Counted from the first letter of the stretch, positions 17,501-25,473 are shown. The stretch is DNA of 64,000 bases from Pelobacter seleniigenes DSM 18267 (GCF_000711225.1 NZ_JOMG01000001.1:1-64000); one strand, 5' to 3'. A program made the numbers and translations. The notes: generated from the letters alone by a model not told the origin.

Positions 17501-20237
17501 TTCCGGATTGAGTAAAGGTCCTGGTACTGGTCAGCGGCAAAGCGACGTTATCATCCCAATCTCCGCCCGGCAGCACTCCAGGCGGGGTATCGAGGAAATA
17601 ATCCGGATCACTGCTTGCCCCGGTATCCGCATCCCGAACGACAAGGTAGGTCCCGTCATGGGTGGTCCCGGATATGACATACCCCATGTGTTGAATCATT
17701 CCCCCGGCCGCATATTCAGAGTTCACATTGATCGTCAGGGTACCGTCGTTATTGACAAAATATTCATAGATTGCGATGGCATCCATATCGTGGTCGGCAC
17801 CTTGTTCGACGTCTTCAAAGTTGATGCGAAACTTGCCATAGGTTGGAGTCTGCTCCTGCATAAACACATCGACAATAGTATTGGTTGGTTGAAAATCATC
17901 TTTTGAGGCACTGATGCTATTACCGCCAACGGATTTGGCAAAGGGAACTATCGTGATGTCAAATTCAGAGTTGCCGTCTGTATCTATTTCAATACGCGGT
18001 AAAGGCGAAGACAGAGCAACTGAGAATGTCGTGAGCCTGGCGGAAGGGGCTGCTGCATTAATTTCATTGGTTCGACCGAAATAAGCGACACTGGCCGGAT
18101 AATAGCTGCCCTGCTTGGTCGGTTCTTCTGGCGCAAGCCCACGAATATCGCCAAGAGAATCAACACTTTTCTCGGTTGGCGCGCCATCTTTATTAGATGC
18201 CGATTGTCCGATGAAATATTTGCCGCCGATAGCTTCTTCAAGGCTGATGAAGTCAGCCAGGTCTTCAGCGTCAAATCCACTGATATCACTGGAAAAGTTT
18301 GAAAAATAGGATCCAGGAACTGAATCTGAATCAAAGTTATTGTTCGGGTCACTCAGAACCAGCATAAACGGCTTGGCGCATTCGGCATAGGTTGCGTAAG
18401 GATCCTGCCAGGCCGGCTTGGGAAGTCCGAGTTCATTATCATCCAGACCGGAATCGGTACCATATTTAAAGGTGGTGGTTGGGCTCCCCTTCCCGGCAAA
18501 GTAGCGCAATGTTTCGAACATCATTTCGCCGATGGGATTTCCCCACATGCGACACTCACCCTCGGCAATAGGTCGGGTGGTGATCCATCCGCAGTTACTG
18601 TTATAACTGTGGGATCCATAATCAAAATCGACAATCCGCAGTTTATTAATGGTCGAAATAATGCCGTTAACACTGGTAAACTGTCCGGTATCAAGATTAA
18701 TCTCGTCAGTAATACTACCGATATTTTTACGTAAGACACCACCAGAGGTATTTTTGGTGTAGGAACCGGTCATTAGTCCGAAATACATCCGATCAGTCTC
18801 ACCGTGCTTCTGCAATAATCCAACCGGCTTCAACGTACCATCCGGGTACTGCTTGCAGTTGCTTTCCGGAAAAGCCGCATCACAGACAGTGACCCGCACC
18901 TCATAATCGGTAATGACGGAGGCTGCAACCGAACTCCGATCAACATCATAGACCGACTGGTTAAGATCTACAAAAGCAGAGGCAGGGACAATCTGCCAGG
19001 CATTGTCGCTGGCAGGCCCCTTCCAGTAAAGGGTATAGTTGTCGCTCCCCGTGGCTTCCTGATGATGAAACTCGACGATATGCTCACCTGCACTAAGATC
19101 AATTGAACCGTAGTAAGTTGAAACAGCTGTTGCGAAACTGGTTGAACCGTGCCCACCATACCAGCCTGCCACCGGGGTATCTCCGCCATCGACAAAAACC
19201 TCGACAGCATCATCTCCATTCACTGCAAAATAATAAGTTCCCTGTTTCCCTGTCGGGATGGAGATTTTGCCGTCAAAAACCGTCAGGTAATAATCGTCGT
19301 CTCCAAAAGGGTTGCCACTACCATTAATTTGCGAAACCTCTTGCGCACCCTGCAGATGGGCGGAAGTTGCAAATTCGTCAACCAAGGCTTTAAATTCAGC
19401 AGTATTTGCGGGGTGACCTGTATAGACCCCGCCACCGCTCAAATCTTCGAGACTATCGTCAGCCACTGGACGCTCTTTAGAGACCCACTCCCAAATCCGG
19501 TGGCTACTGTTGGGCATAACCCGTAGAACCGGAGGGCTGGAATTGCCGAGACTGGTACTTGCAAAGAGGTGCCTTTTGTTAACTGGTGGGGCATCTAGCG
19601 GGGTGAGATCTGTAATATTGTAGGCCGGCTCAATAAGATTGCCGTGGGAATCGTAATAACTACCGTATTCCTTCCCCCAGGTATGGGCATCCTGCGGGAT
19701 AAAAACCCGCTCCAGAACCGTTTCACTGGTCGAATCGACGACACGGTAACCACCAAACAGAACCTTGCGCAGGGTATCCATGCGCGACATGGTCAGATAG
19801 TTCAGGAAATCACCGCTCCAGGTCCTGGCCGAAACTGCGGTCGAAGAACTGTTGCAAACCTTATTAGCCGTCACTTTGACCGGATTGAACCGATCATTTG
19901 TACTGTCATACTCGTAACATTTGAACGAATCAAAATAGCCATAGTAATCGATGGCCGAAGCAGAATGATCGCTGCCATCCGCAGCAACATTATACCCTTT
20001 GTAACCAATGTCGAGAACGCCATCGCCATCGAGATCAGAAATATCATTATAGGCTTCATAATATAATTTATGATTTCTCGCCATGGTCAACATGACCAGA
20101 GGTGGCACCCCGGCATTGACGAACGGCGGCAGGAGGCTGTAATCATCAACAGTTTCAGCCCACACGGAGAACGGCCCCACGACTATCGCAGTCAATATGG
20201 ACGCAATTATAACCAGAATATATGGTCTCAGTTTCAT
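14583..20237 (-). CDS. pilY1: PilY1-type pilus tip/biogenesis protein with PA14 domain
   Basis: 1884 residues from the ATG at 20237 (AAGGGG nine bases upstream; the ATG at 20246 abuts that site). Signal peptide ends near SVWA. N-terminal part contains Asp-rich DLDGDGVLDIG and, at about 318-428, a PA14-like carbohydrate-binding domain (GTYYFAVNGDDAVEVFVDGG and GWYGGHGS). The C-terminal ~700 residues form the PilY1 beta-propeller (VVYVGANDGMLHAFNGG; YSTPTVVG), with a Ca-site-like DFDIDYKADAIYFG and EF-hand-like DADHDMIADSGE and DVNGDGQLIGDEE. Secreted to the pilus tip or outer surface; roles in family members include adhesion, retraction control and surface sensing. Last gene of the minor pilin operon. 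Confidence 0.93.
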   Translation of the reverse strand: MKLRPYILVIIASILTAIVVGPFSVWAETVDDYSLLPPFVNAGVPPLVMLTMARNHKLYYEAYNDISDLDGDGVLDIGYKGYNVAADGSDHSASAIDYYGYFDSFKCYEYDSTNDRFNPVKVTANKVCNSSSTAVSARTWSGDFLNYLTMSRMDTLRKVLFGGYRVVDSTSETVLERVFIPQDAHTWGKEYGSYYDSHGNLIEPAYNITDLTPLDAPPVNKRHLFASTSLGNSSPPVLRVMPNSSHRIWEWVSKERPVADDSLEDLSGGGVYTGHPANTAEFKALVDEFATSAHLQGAQEVSQINGSGNPFGDDDYYLTVFDGKISIPTGKQGTYYFAVNGDDAVEVFVDGGDTPVAGWYGGHGSTSFATAVSTYYGSIDLSAGEHIVEFHHQEATGSDNYTLYWKGPASDNAWQIVPASAFVDLNQSVYDVDRSSVAASVITDYEVRVTVCDAAFPESNCKQYPDGTLKPVGLLQKHGETDRMYFGLMTGSYTKNTSGGVLRKNIGSITDEINLDTGQFTSVNGIISTINKLRIVDFDYGSHSYNSNCGWITTRPIAEGECRMWGNPIGEMMFETLRYFAGKGSPTTTFKYGTDSGLDDNELGLPKPAWQDPYATYAECAKPFMLVLSDPNNNFDSDSVPGSYFSNFSSDISGFDAEDLADFISLEEAIGGKYFIGQSASNKDGAPTEKSVDSLGDIRGLAPEEPTKQGSYYPASVAYFGRTNEINAAAPSARLTTFSVALSSPLPRIEIDTDGNSEFDITIVPFAKSVGGNSISASKDDFQPTNTIVDVFMQEQTPTYGKFRINFEDVEQGADHDMDAIAIYEYFVNNDGTLTINVNSEYAAGGMIQHMGYVISGTTHDGTYLVVRDADTGASSDPDYFLDTPPGVLPGGDWDDNVALPLTSTRTFTQSGTPATILQSPLWYAAKWGGFEEKGGTANAPDLQEEWDEGPGAPDGDPDTYFYVTNPLYLEQQLGRSFADILRRSSSGTAASVISSSRSGEGAIYQSLFYTTQTDSAGNSVVWTGQTHSLFVDAYGNMREDTNRNGILDMTEDKIVIFTENSNNGGIQTVVDKYLDVNGDGQLIGDEETATDVSTDVNELMFVWTSSQWLNELSDADVLTNRSSYISATDRRYIMTFIDADHDMIADSGEMKPFVASDNTILPYVHGMSPFDITLLPEDLNDIRINDLTDYSSALTAFQTQQRQRVINYIRGEDQGEQSITVAGHTLTLPAMRPRKFNQDSDNNVETWRLGDIVYSTPTVVGTPSEDYDLLYYDSSYTDFYLRYQKRRNVVYVGANDGMLHAFNGGFYDSLTKGFYRAYDPGETNAYSNPSDTPVLGEELWAYVPFNLLPHLYWLTDQGYDLEKHVAYMDLKPRIFDAKIFTADDADGTHPHGWGTVMVVGMRFGGGALAADTNFDNTKTDASSAAEPVMRSAYVVMDITDPEQPPKLLAELSFPDLGFTTSYPTVAVFEDRGDLLTTPSSAAHSWYLAIGSGPYDSATGGAGGEALSDATSDQSAKVYLVDLEELAKNGALKVIDSSGAVVTGAVNAKAFASVDSNAFVSDLVTADFDIDYKADAIYFGTVSGDFASGWGGKMRRLVFDNDDTPSHWGNDSTLINLDSVKDGQPITAAPAIGLSKTNIAGVYDRWVFFGTGRFFNRKDVSSAVTADDVQSYYGIKEPFDLSSGSPVYTWGTVSNTALLDTTRARVFEDGYSVFLDYLNTSTLTDFNSLLTKMRSVPGDSDFVPGWRFDLTTARERNLGQASLLGELLTFTTYIPAENDCEIEGQGNLYAPYFLTGTAYKNSILGYTDVTINEDRDGDSVKETTVKEVARNISIGRGMTLTPNLHVGRGQGSKAFLQTSTGGILGYEQQNPGATKSGVISWEVE

Positions 20238-20250
20238 CTGACACATCCCC

Positions 20251-20571
20251 TTAAGGCTGAACCTTCAGTTCATAGATCCTGAAGCCCTGCACAAGCATGT
20301 TGACTTTCTGGGTCCGATAAATATTCTCTGGACGAATGGTGATTTCTTTGACCATGCCGCGTTGTTCTCTTTGCTGCCGGTAAAGTTTTGCGCTGGACAT
20401 GAAGGAATAAGAAATGCCGTCTACTTCTATCTTCTGAAACTTTCCTTCACTCCAGGGAGAACGCGTCACCTTTCCCTGAGTCCAATGCCCCCAGGGACCG
20501 CCAGCAGCGACTGCAAAAGGAACTCCGACAAACAGCATAAATCCCACTAAAACTAAAATTGTTTTTCTCAT
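20251..20571 (-). CDS. Small exported protein of the minor pilin operon, function unknown
   Basis: 106 residues, signal peptide MRKTILVLVGFMLFVGVPFAVA, then a basic, soluble ~84-residue domain (WGHWTQGKVTRSPWSEGKFQKIEV) without cysteines. Sits between pilX and pilY1 with short gaps (30 and 13 bases), so it is co-expressed with them. I do not recognise a named family. Its position suggests a periplasmic helper for PilY1 or the minor pilins, as an inference only. Confidence 0.8.
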   Translation of the reverse strand: MRKTILVLVGFMLFVGVPFAVAAGGPWGHWTQGKVTRSPWSEGKFQKIEVDGISYSFMSSAKLYRQQREQRGMVKEITIRPENIYRTQKVNMLVQGFRIYELKVQP

Positions 20572-20601
20572 TTCCTGGCCTTCCTCAATCGACCGAAGAT
20601 G

Positions 20602-21171
20602 TTAATTGACATGACGCCACCGGCCGCGAATCTGTTCCTCACTGTTATTCACGCCTTCGTGATGGGAACGTACATTGTAAATCTTCCAGGAACCTCGCCC
20701 TGCGGCCCCCTTCCCAATGCCCTCATAGCCAGCAGCCATCTGAATGGCGCCGCCAAAAGCTAGCATTCCCCGACCGCCTACCCGCAGATAGGTGTTTCCC
20801 TGCCCAAAGGGCAAACTAATATCGCGGTTTGTCGGACCGGGACTATCCGCAGTGGGATCATCCGGCAAGGGGCTATTATTCCAGAGGTCTTTATTGTAAA
20901 TCGTGACATTGTCGATGGTTTTCTCCGTACCGGATTCATTTTTCCATCCCCGGGCTTCGACAATCTCTTCAACTAACTCTTTACTGACTTCATTTCCAGC
21001 ATCGGCGGCATAAAATGTCTGGGTATTTAATTTTTCATTGCCCGCAATATACAACTGCAAGTCGGTATTTTTTAAGGCACTCAAACCAATAACAGTCAGC
21101 AAAACCAGCATCATAATAGCCATCATCAATGCAGCGCCGGACTCGTTCTGCAAACTCGAAAAGAATTTCAT
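20602..21171 (-). CDS. pilX: Minor pilin PilX
   Basis: 189 residues from ATG 21171, which has AAAGGA about nine bases upstream. N-terminus MKFFSSLQNESGAALMMAIMMLVLLTVIGLSAL is the PilX_N form: a pilin-like hydrophobic helix after a Gly-Ala junction rather than the classic G-FTLIE. A globular domain follows without a disulfide pair. Part of the priming complex with PilV, PilW and the FimT-type pseudopilin. Confidence 0.88.
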   Translation of the reverse strand: MKFFSSLQNESGAALMMAIMMLVLLTVIGLSALKNTDLQLYIAGNEKLNTQTFYAADAGNEVSKELVEEIVEARGWKNESGTEKTIDNVTIYNKDLWNNSPLPDDPTADSPGPTNRDISLPFGQGNTYLRVGGRGMLAFGGAIQMAAGYEGIGKGAAGRGSWKIYNVRSHHEGVNNSEEQIRGRWRHVN

Positions 21172-21186
21172 AATCAATCATCCTTT

Positions 21187-21567
21187 TTAGAGAACATTAG
21201 GCTTCAATAAAGTTATACGGGTCCGTTTCGAGGCAGCCCCCTGGTTATATTGCACGGCCAGAGCAATGGTCTTGGTTCCAGGCATTATCGAATCTTCAAC
21301 AACATTCCATGAATAGCTGTAGTTTCCCTCAGTAACAGGCCCATGATCACCGACAGCAAGATCAGGATGATCAAAGCTCAACCCTTGAAAAGTCTCGGCA
21401 ACATCCTGCCCGACAGCAACCGACTCCACAGCTGTTCGTGCCGAAAGGTTTCCGGAAACAGATGTCAGTTGCATCGTGGCAACAGCAAGAAGCCCGGCAG
21501 TAAAGATCGTGAGAGAGACAATAACCTCAATCAGGGAAAATCCCTTTTGGCTTTGTAACACATGCAT
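21187..21567 (-). CDS. pilV: Minor pilin PilV
   Basis: 126 residues from ATG 21567, which lies two bases after the pilW stop and has GGGG/TTGAG upstream. Leader MHVLQSQKG, cleavage before FSLIEVIVSLTIFTAGLLAVATMQL; E5 present. The sequence GLLAVATMQL is typical of PilV/GspI-type minor pilins. Short globular tail. Acts with PilW and PilX at the pilus tip. Confidence 0.9.
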   Translation of the reverse strand: MHVLQSQKGFSLIEVIVSLTIFTAGLLAVATMQLTSVSGNLSARTAVESVAVGQDVAETFQGLSFDHPDLAVGDHGPVTEGNYSYSWNVVEDSIMPGTKTIALAVQYNQGAASKRTRITLLKPNVL

Positions 21568-21569
21568 TC

Positions 21570-22367
21570 TCAAATCCCCATATTGCGGCAATTTACGGAA
21601 GTCACCAGCAGGCGCCTTCTTAACCCGTCATTGGAATGGACAACCCGATCCCCTACGACAAAGTCCAAGGTCGGCCCGCCCGTCCTATCCTGTCTTGAAG
21701 TTTCGACCAATAACCAAATTTTTACGGCTCTGATATCATCAAGGTCAGCCGCAATCCCAGTATCCACACCATTGATCAAATCATCCCCGTCGGAGTCGTC
21801 TGCAAGTGCTATAGTGCCGTCTCCGTCCGTATCTAGATCCCACCAATTTCCATTTGCACCAATGACTGCCCAGATGAGTCGATCATCCGTCAAATCTCCC
21901 GGGGTCCCATTGTCATCAACATCCAGTTGGCCATCGTTATCCGAGTCTATCGAATAAGCAAAGCCCAGTGCGGTCACATTTTCGGCTACAGTATTGGTGT
22001 TTCTACCAAGATGCCCGGAGCCGTTAATGGCATAGGTCACATTTTCGTCACCGCTCGCAATGGTTCCATTTCTATCCAAATCCATAGTGACCTGAAGAGA
22101 ACCTGTCCCGGCCTGCAAAAAGCCTGCAGATGCGATTTTATCCGGATCAAAACCGGCCATTTGAATATCGCGGGTCAGGGCATTCATGCCTGCCCTGACG
22201 TTCTGCTGTGCTTCCGTAACCAGGTTTTGCGTTTCGTAGGTTTTGGAATTATTTATATAAAGGGACATGATTCCAGTTCCAAGAATCCCGGCAACGGCAA
22301 CAGCAACCAATAACTCAACAAGCGTAAAGCCTGATTCAATCCAGAAATGGTTTTCGTTATGATTCAT
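21570..22367 (-). CDS. pilW: Minor pilin PilW
   Basis: 265 residues. Leader MNHNENHFWIESG, then FTLVELLVAVAVAGILGTGIMSLY with E5, and the conserved QQNVRAGMNALTRDIQMAGFDP of PilW/GspJ-type pilins. The globular domain includes Asp-rich, possibly Ca-binding stretches (DLDRNGTIASGDE; SIDSDNDGQLDVDDNG; DTDGDGTIALADDSDGDD), which are unusually many for PilW. Between fimT-type and pilV genes in the same operon. Confidence 0.92.
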   Translation of the reverse strand: MNHNENHFWIESGFTLVELLVAVAVAGILGTGIMSLYINNSKTYETQNLVTEAQQNVRAGMNALTRDIQMAGFDPDKIASAGFLQAGTGSLQVTMDLDRNGTIASGDENVTYAINGSGHLGRNTNTVAENVTALGFAYSIDSDNDGQLDVDDNGTPGDLTDDRLIWAVIGANGNWWDLDTDGDGTIALADDSDGDDLINGVDTGIAADLDDIRAVKIWLLVETSRQDRTGGPTLDFVVGDRVVHSNDGLRRRLLVTSVNCRNMGI

Positions 22368-22376
22368 AGCAGACCT

Positions 22377-22880
22377 TTATTCCAAAGAAATATTGCCGGC
22401 AACTGAAGTTGATAAAGCAAAAGAAGCTCCAGTGTTGATATCTTTTATGACGATCGTCCCCGCTCCCCCTGACGGCAAGCCATTGGGTGTGAACCCAGTT
22501 TCCGCACCCCCTCCAGGAAAAGTTGATGATGCAAATATCTGCTGCGGCCTCAGGGAGATATCCGCGATCACCTGTTCTCCTGAGTCCAAAATTTTATCAT
22601 TATTACTATCAACAAAAACCGTATACTTGTTGGTCCCGGACAGGGTAAAAATAATTGCCACAGGAAGGTTCTTTTTTGCCGCCTCAACCTTTGCCCGTTG
22701 AAAATATCCGTACAGTTCCTGTGCAGCAGCACGAAGCTCAGCCTGCTCAGTCGTGGGACGCAGATAAGGCACAGCAACAGCAGTCATGATTCCGAAAATA
22801 GCCAAAACTACGATTAGTTCCAGCAGAGTGACACCCTGGTTCTTCTTTCTTTTACACCGAGGCAATTTTGACAGGCCCAT
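22377..22880 (-). CDS. FimT/GspH-type minor pilin (pseudopilin)
   Basis: 167 residues. Leader ends at QG, then VTLLELIVVLAIFGIMTAVAVPYL with E5. The conserved AAAQELYGYFQRAKVEAAKKNLPVAI and VFVDSNNDKILDSGEQVI match the GspH/FimT domain (FimU role). First gene of the operon: strong site GGGAGGG, and a sigma-54 promoter about 40 bases before the ATG. Whether it is FimT or FimU cannot be settled by sight. Confidence 0.9.
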   Translation of the reverse strand: MGLSKLPRCKRKKNQGVTLLELIVVLAIFGIMTAVAVPYLRPTTEQAELRAAAQELYGYFQRAKVEAAKKNLPVAIIFTLSGTNKYTVFVDSNNDKILDSGEQVIADISLRPQQIFASSTFPGGGAETGFTPNGLPSGGAGTIVIKDINTGASFALSTSVAGNISLE

Positions 22881-22918
22881 ATAAAAATCCCTCCCAAATT
22901 GTATTTAAATCTTTCTAC

Positions 22919-22937
22919 TAAGCAAGACTTAAGCCAA
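22919..22937 (-). promoter_or_regulatory. Sigma-54 promoter of the minor pilin operon
   Basis: Minus strand TTGGCTTAAGTCTTGCTT: GG and GC separated by ten bases, closely resembling the pilA element (TTGGTATAGTCATTGCTT). Transcription would start near 22911, about 30 bases before the first gene. Confidence 0.8.
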
Positions 22938-22998
22938 CCGGAAAGAATCTGTTTTTCAGCCAGATAAGGAAGGAAAATAGGAAAAAAACAATAATCTA

Positions 22999-23036
22999 TG
23001 CAAAAAATGCATTCATAGTATCAGGCATTTTTTGCA
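22999..23036 (-). terminator. Perfect 12-bp inverted repeat overlapping the kinase stop (terminator and/or enhancer)
   Basis: TGCAAAAAATGC and GCATTTTTTGCA separated by 14 bases, with the kinase stop codon inside the first arm; on the minus strand T-rich sequence follows. It could end the kinase transcript. It also lies about 106 bases before the predicted sigma-54 start, the usual place for an activator site. Confidence 0.5.
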
Positions 23037-24547
23037 TCCTCGACACTTGTTATCAATGGAAAAATAATTGTAAACTTCGTCCCACAACCGACTTCTGAGT
23101 CAACAGTGATCCTGCCACCGGCTTCATCAACAAAGCGATGACAGACAGTTAAACCCAACCCGGTCCCTTGGCCAGGACTTTTGGTCGTAAAAAACGGGTC
23201 AAAGATTCGCCTTAAATCATCCTTGGAAATGCCTGCCCCGTTATCCTCAATCGTCACCCAGATATCGGTTCCATCTTCCCCCCCAGACAACTCCAGCACC
23301 CCACCAGTGTCACAGGCTTGCACCCCATTCAGGATAATGTTGACAAATACTTGTTTGATTTTTTGCCGGTTCACCGCCAATAAAGGCAATGCATCAGGCA
23401 ACCGATCAACGACCTCAATTCTGTCAAGCTGGCCCTGATGACGGAGTAGAGCCAGGCAAGCGCGCAATTCAACCGTAAAATCGATATGGTCTGAATGCTG
23501 ACTATTATCCGGCTTGGCAAAATCCAACAGCTCCCGAACCAAAAAATCGATCCGGGCGGTTTCATTTAGAGAGCGTTCAATGATCTCTTTTTCAGCTGTT
23601 CCTTGACGCTGCTGTTTCAGAAGTTCCAGATAACCGATAATAGCTGCCAGAGGATTTCCTAATTCGTGTGCCAACCCAGCAGCCAACTGTCCGATTGAGG
23701 ACATTTTTTCACTACGGATCAGTTCTTCCCGCGCCTGCCCGAGTTGCTGGTTTGCTTTTTCCAAACCGGCAATATGCTCCCGGGTCTCCGCCTGACTCGA
23801 TTGAAGTGCGACCACCATATGGTTGTAAGCCTTAGCTATTTGTGAGATTTCATAAGGTCCTTCGGTCGGCAAACGAAGCTCAAGATCTCCTCTGCTCACC
23901 GCCTCCGTAGCCTGCAGCATCAACCGGGCCGGTTTAATAATATTCCGCTGGAAAAGGTAATAACCGGCCCCTATCAGGACAATTCCATATAAGGCAACGT
24001 ACACCATCAGAACCCGTGCCGAATCATAAAGATCGACATGGATATCTTTTAGGCTGAAATGCAGTTCCAACAGTCCGGAAAATTTGTTTTTATGGAATAA
24101 TGGCAGGGCAATCAATACCTTCGGAGCTCTATCAAAAAACAATCCAAATTGCTGTGTTGATACGAGTTCGATATCCCGTTTTTTCGAAAGTTTAGCCTCC
24201 TGTCGCCGAGCGGCACTGATCGCCAATATGGATTCAGGGTTATAATTGTCGATTGGCTTCAGATCATAATCGTAAAGCCACCAGGCTTCACATTTGCTTT
24301 CGGCACATGCTACGTTAATAAGATCCTGAAGCTCAGATAAATATCTTGGCTCAGCAGCTTGTACGATAAGTTTCCCCGCAGCTTGATCGAGAATACTGGT
24401 CAACGTATTTAAATTTCTGATCCGCTGTTGAATAAGTTTATCCCCAGTCCCGCGCAGCATAAGTAAGCCGCCCAGCGAAAGAGCCGCGGAGATCAGCAAA
24501 ATCAACGTCATAAGGATTTCAATCTTCAACCCCATTTTTCCGGCCAA
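23021..24547 (-). CDS. HAMP-containing sensor histidine kinase next to the minor pilin operon
   Basis: 508 residues from a TTG start at 24547, supported by GAGGGAG seven bases upstream (ATG at 24535 is the alternative). Two membrane segments (about 9-31 and 178-199) enclose a ~145-residue periplasmic sensor with two cysteines in ACAESKCEAWW; HAMP follows, then HisKA with LAHELGNPLAAI and HATPase (NIILNGVQA; DNGAGI; GTGLGL). NtrB/FixL-like kinase. No response regulator is beside it, so it is an orphan, possibly acting on an NtrC-type regulator such as PilR. Confidence 0.9.
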   Translation of the reverse strand: MAGKMGLKIEILMTLILLISAALSLGGLLMLRGTGDKLIQQRIRNLNTLTSILDQAAGKLIVQAAEPRYLSELQDLINVACAESKCEAWWLYDYDLKPIDNYNPESILAISAARRQEAKLSKKRDIELVSTQQFGLFFDRAPKVLIALPLFHKNKFSGLLELHFSLKDIHVDLYDSARVLMVYVALYGIVLIGAGYYLFQRNIIKPARLMLQATEAVSRGDLELRLPTEGPYEISQIAKAYNHMVVALQSSQAETREHIAGLEKANQQLGQAREELIRSEKMSSIGQLAAGLAHELGNPLAAIIGYLELLKQQRQGTAEKEIIERSLNETARIDFLVRELLDFAKPDNSQHSDHIDFTVELRACLALLRHQGQLDRIEVVDRLPDALPLLAVNRQKIKQVFVNIILNGVQACDTGGVLELSGGEDGTDIWVTIEDNGAGISKDDLRRIFDPFFTTKSPGQGTGLGLTVCHRFVDEAGGRITVDSEVGCGTKFTIIFPLITSVEDAKNA

Positions 24548-24620
24548 ACCGACACTCCCTCGGACAGTATTAAATTAGGAATCCAATATATCCGATTTTC
24601 AAAAAAATATAATTGATGAT

Positions 24621-24650
24621 TTGTCAAACCATGCCTGAATATTGGATAAT
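24621..24650 (+). promoter_or_regulatory. Putative sigma-70 promoter of the ferredoxin operon
   Basis: TTGTCA (24621-24626), 18-base spacer, GATAAT (24645-24650), 51 bases before the ferredoxin ATG. Confidence 0.45.
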
Positions 24651-24700
24651 GAACGCGGCCTTCAAAAGAAAAGATAACCAAACAATCAAAAGGAGAACAC

Positions 24701-24892
24701 ATGCCCCGAATCCCCTACCTGGATGCCGATGCCTGCATCGGTTGTGAAACCTGCACCCGTATTTGCCCAAAAGTCTTCCACATGGTCTCGGAACACAAAG
24801 CCGGCATTCATAATCCGTGCGGAGACAGCGAAGACAAAATCGAAGAAGCCATGGACAGCTGTCCGGTTGCCTGTATCACCTGGCAGGACTGA
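24701..24892 (+). CDS. Single-cluster [4Fe-4S] ferredoxin
   Basis: 63 residues. Cluster ligands in CIGCETCTRICP (CxxCxxCxxxCP, the last of which may go to a second site) and a distal CPVAC; only one complete cluster motif plus CP is present, as in Desulfovibrio ferredoxin I type proteins. Good AAAGGAG site. Small cytoplasmic electron carrier; first gene of a four-gene run with a lipoprotein, HD hydrolase and DedA protein, whose functional link is not obvious. Confidence 0.93.
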   Translation: MPRIPYLDADACIGCETCTRICPKVFHMVSEHKAGIHNPCGDSEDKIEEAMDSCPVACITWQD

Positions 24893-24911
24893 AAAGTTCT
24901 TGCAAATTTCC

Positions 24912-25469
24912 ATGCAACGATTTTTTTTATTCGCTATCATTCTTTGCATGTGCATGCTCGGCTGTCAAAAACCTTTGCCTCAGCAGGAGCTCACAAGCAA
25001 AACCGATGAACAGCTTTATATTGATGCCAAGCATGAGTTTGCCATCAATCACCCGCAAAACTGGCAAATCCGTTATATCCCGGTATCATCCCCGAAATAT
25101 CGGGAGAACAGGGTTGTGTGGAGCATCAGCTCGGAAGACAACTGCCCTGGAACGCTGTCAGTCGTCACTTTGCCCAAGCACAATAGCGAGGCAATAGCAC
25201 AGTGGTTAAAAACAGAGAGCGGTGTATTGCGCACGACAAAAGAACCGCAGATCATGGATTACAATCATCCTTTGGGCCCCGCGAAAGCCGTGATCTGGCA
25301 ACAAGGTTGTGAACAATATCAGGCAATTGCAATATCAGGGCAACATCATGATTTTGTAGTCACCCTGGAATATCCCACGGCGCAATGGCGCCTGATCGAT
25401 GCCAGCTTTCAAGATGCTGTTGACAGTTTGCAGGAAATCCTCAGCCTCGACCACGGAAAAGCACAATAA
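24912..25469 (+). CDS. Lipoprotein of unknown function
   Basis: 185 residues from ATG 24912. Signal peptide with lipobox MLGC (Cys near residue 18), so a lipid-anchored exported protein. The rest is a single soluble domain of mixed alpha/beta character, with HEFAINHPQNWQIRYIPVSS reminiscent of PsbP/DUF1795-like folds ('...F.i.yP.gW.v...'); that resemblance is weak. A longer in-frame start inside the ferredoxin gene is rejected because it would bury the signal peptide. 19 bases after the ferredoxin, 4 before the HD gene. Confidence 0.8.
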   Translation: MQRFFLFAIILCMCMLGCQKPLPQQELTSKTDEQLYIDAKHEFAINHPQNWQIRYIPVSSPKYRENRVVWSISSEDNCPGTLSVVTLPKHNSEAIAQWLKTESGVLRTTKEPQIMDYNHPLGPAKAVIWQQGCEQYQAIAISGQHHDFVVTLEYPTAQWRLIDASFQDAVDSLQEILSLDHGKAQ

Positions 25470-25473
25470 ACCT

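Noticed and set aside
24723-24911. Upstream extension of the lipoprotein frame into the ferredoxin gene
   Set aside because: It overlaps the ferredoxin in another frame and would bury the signal peptide and lipobox; the ATG at 24912 is preferred.
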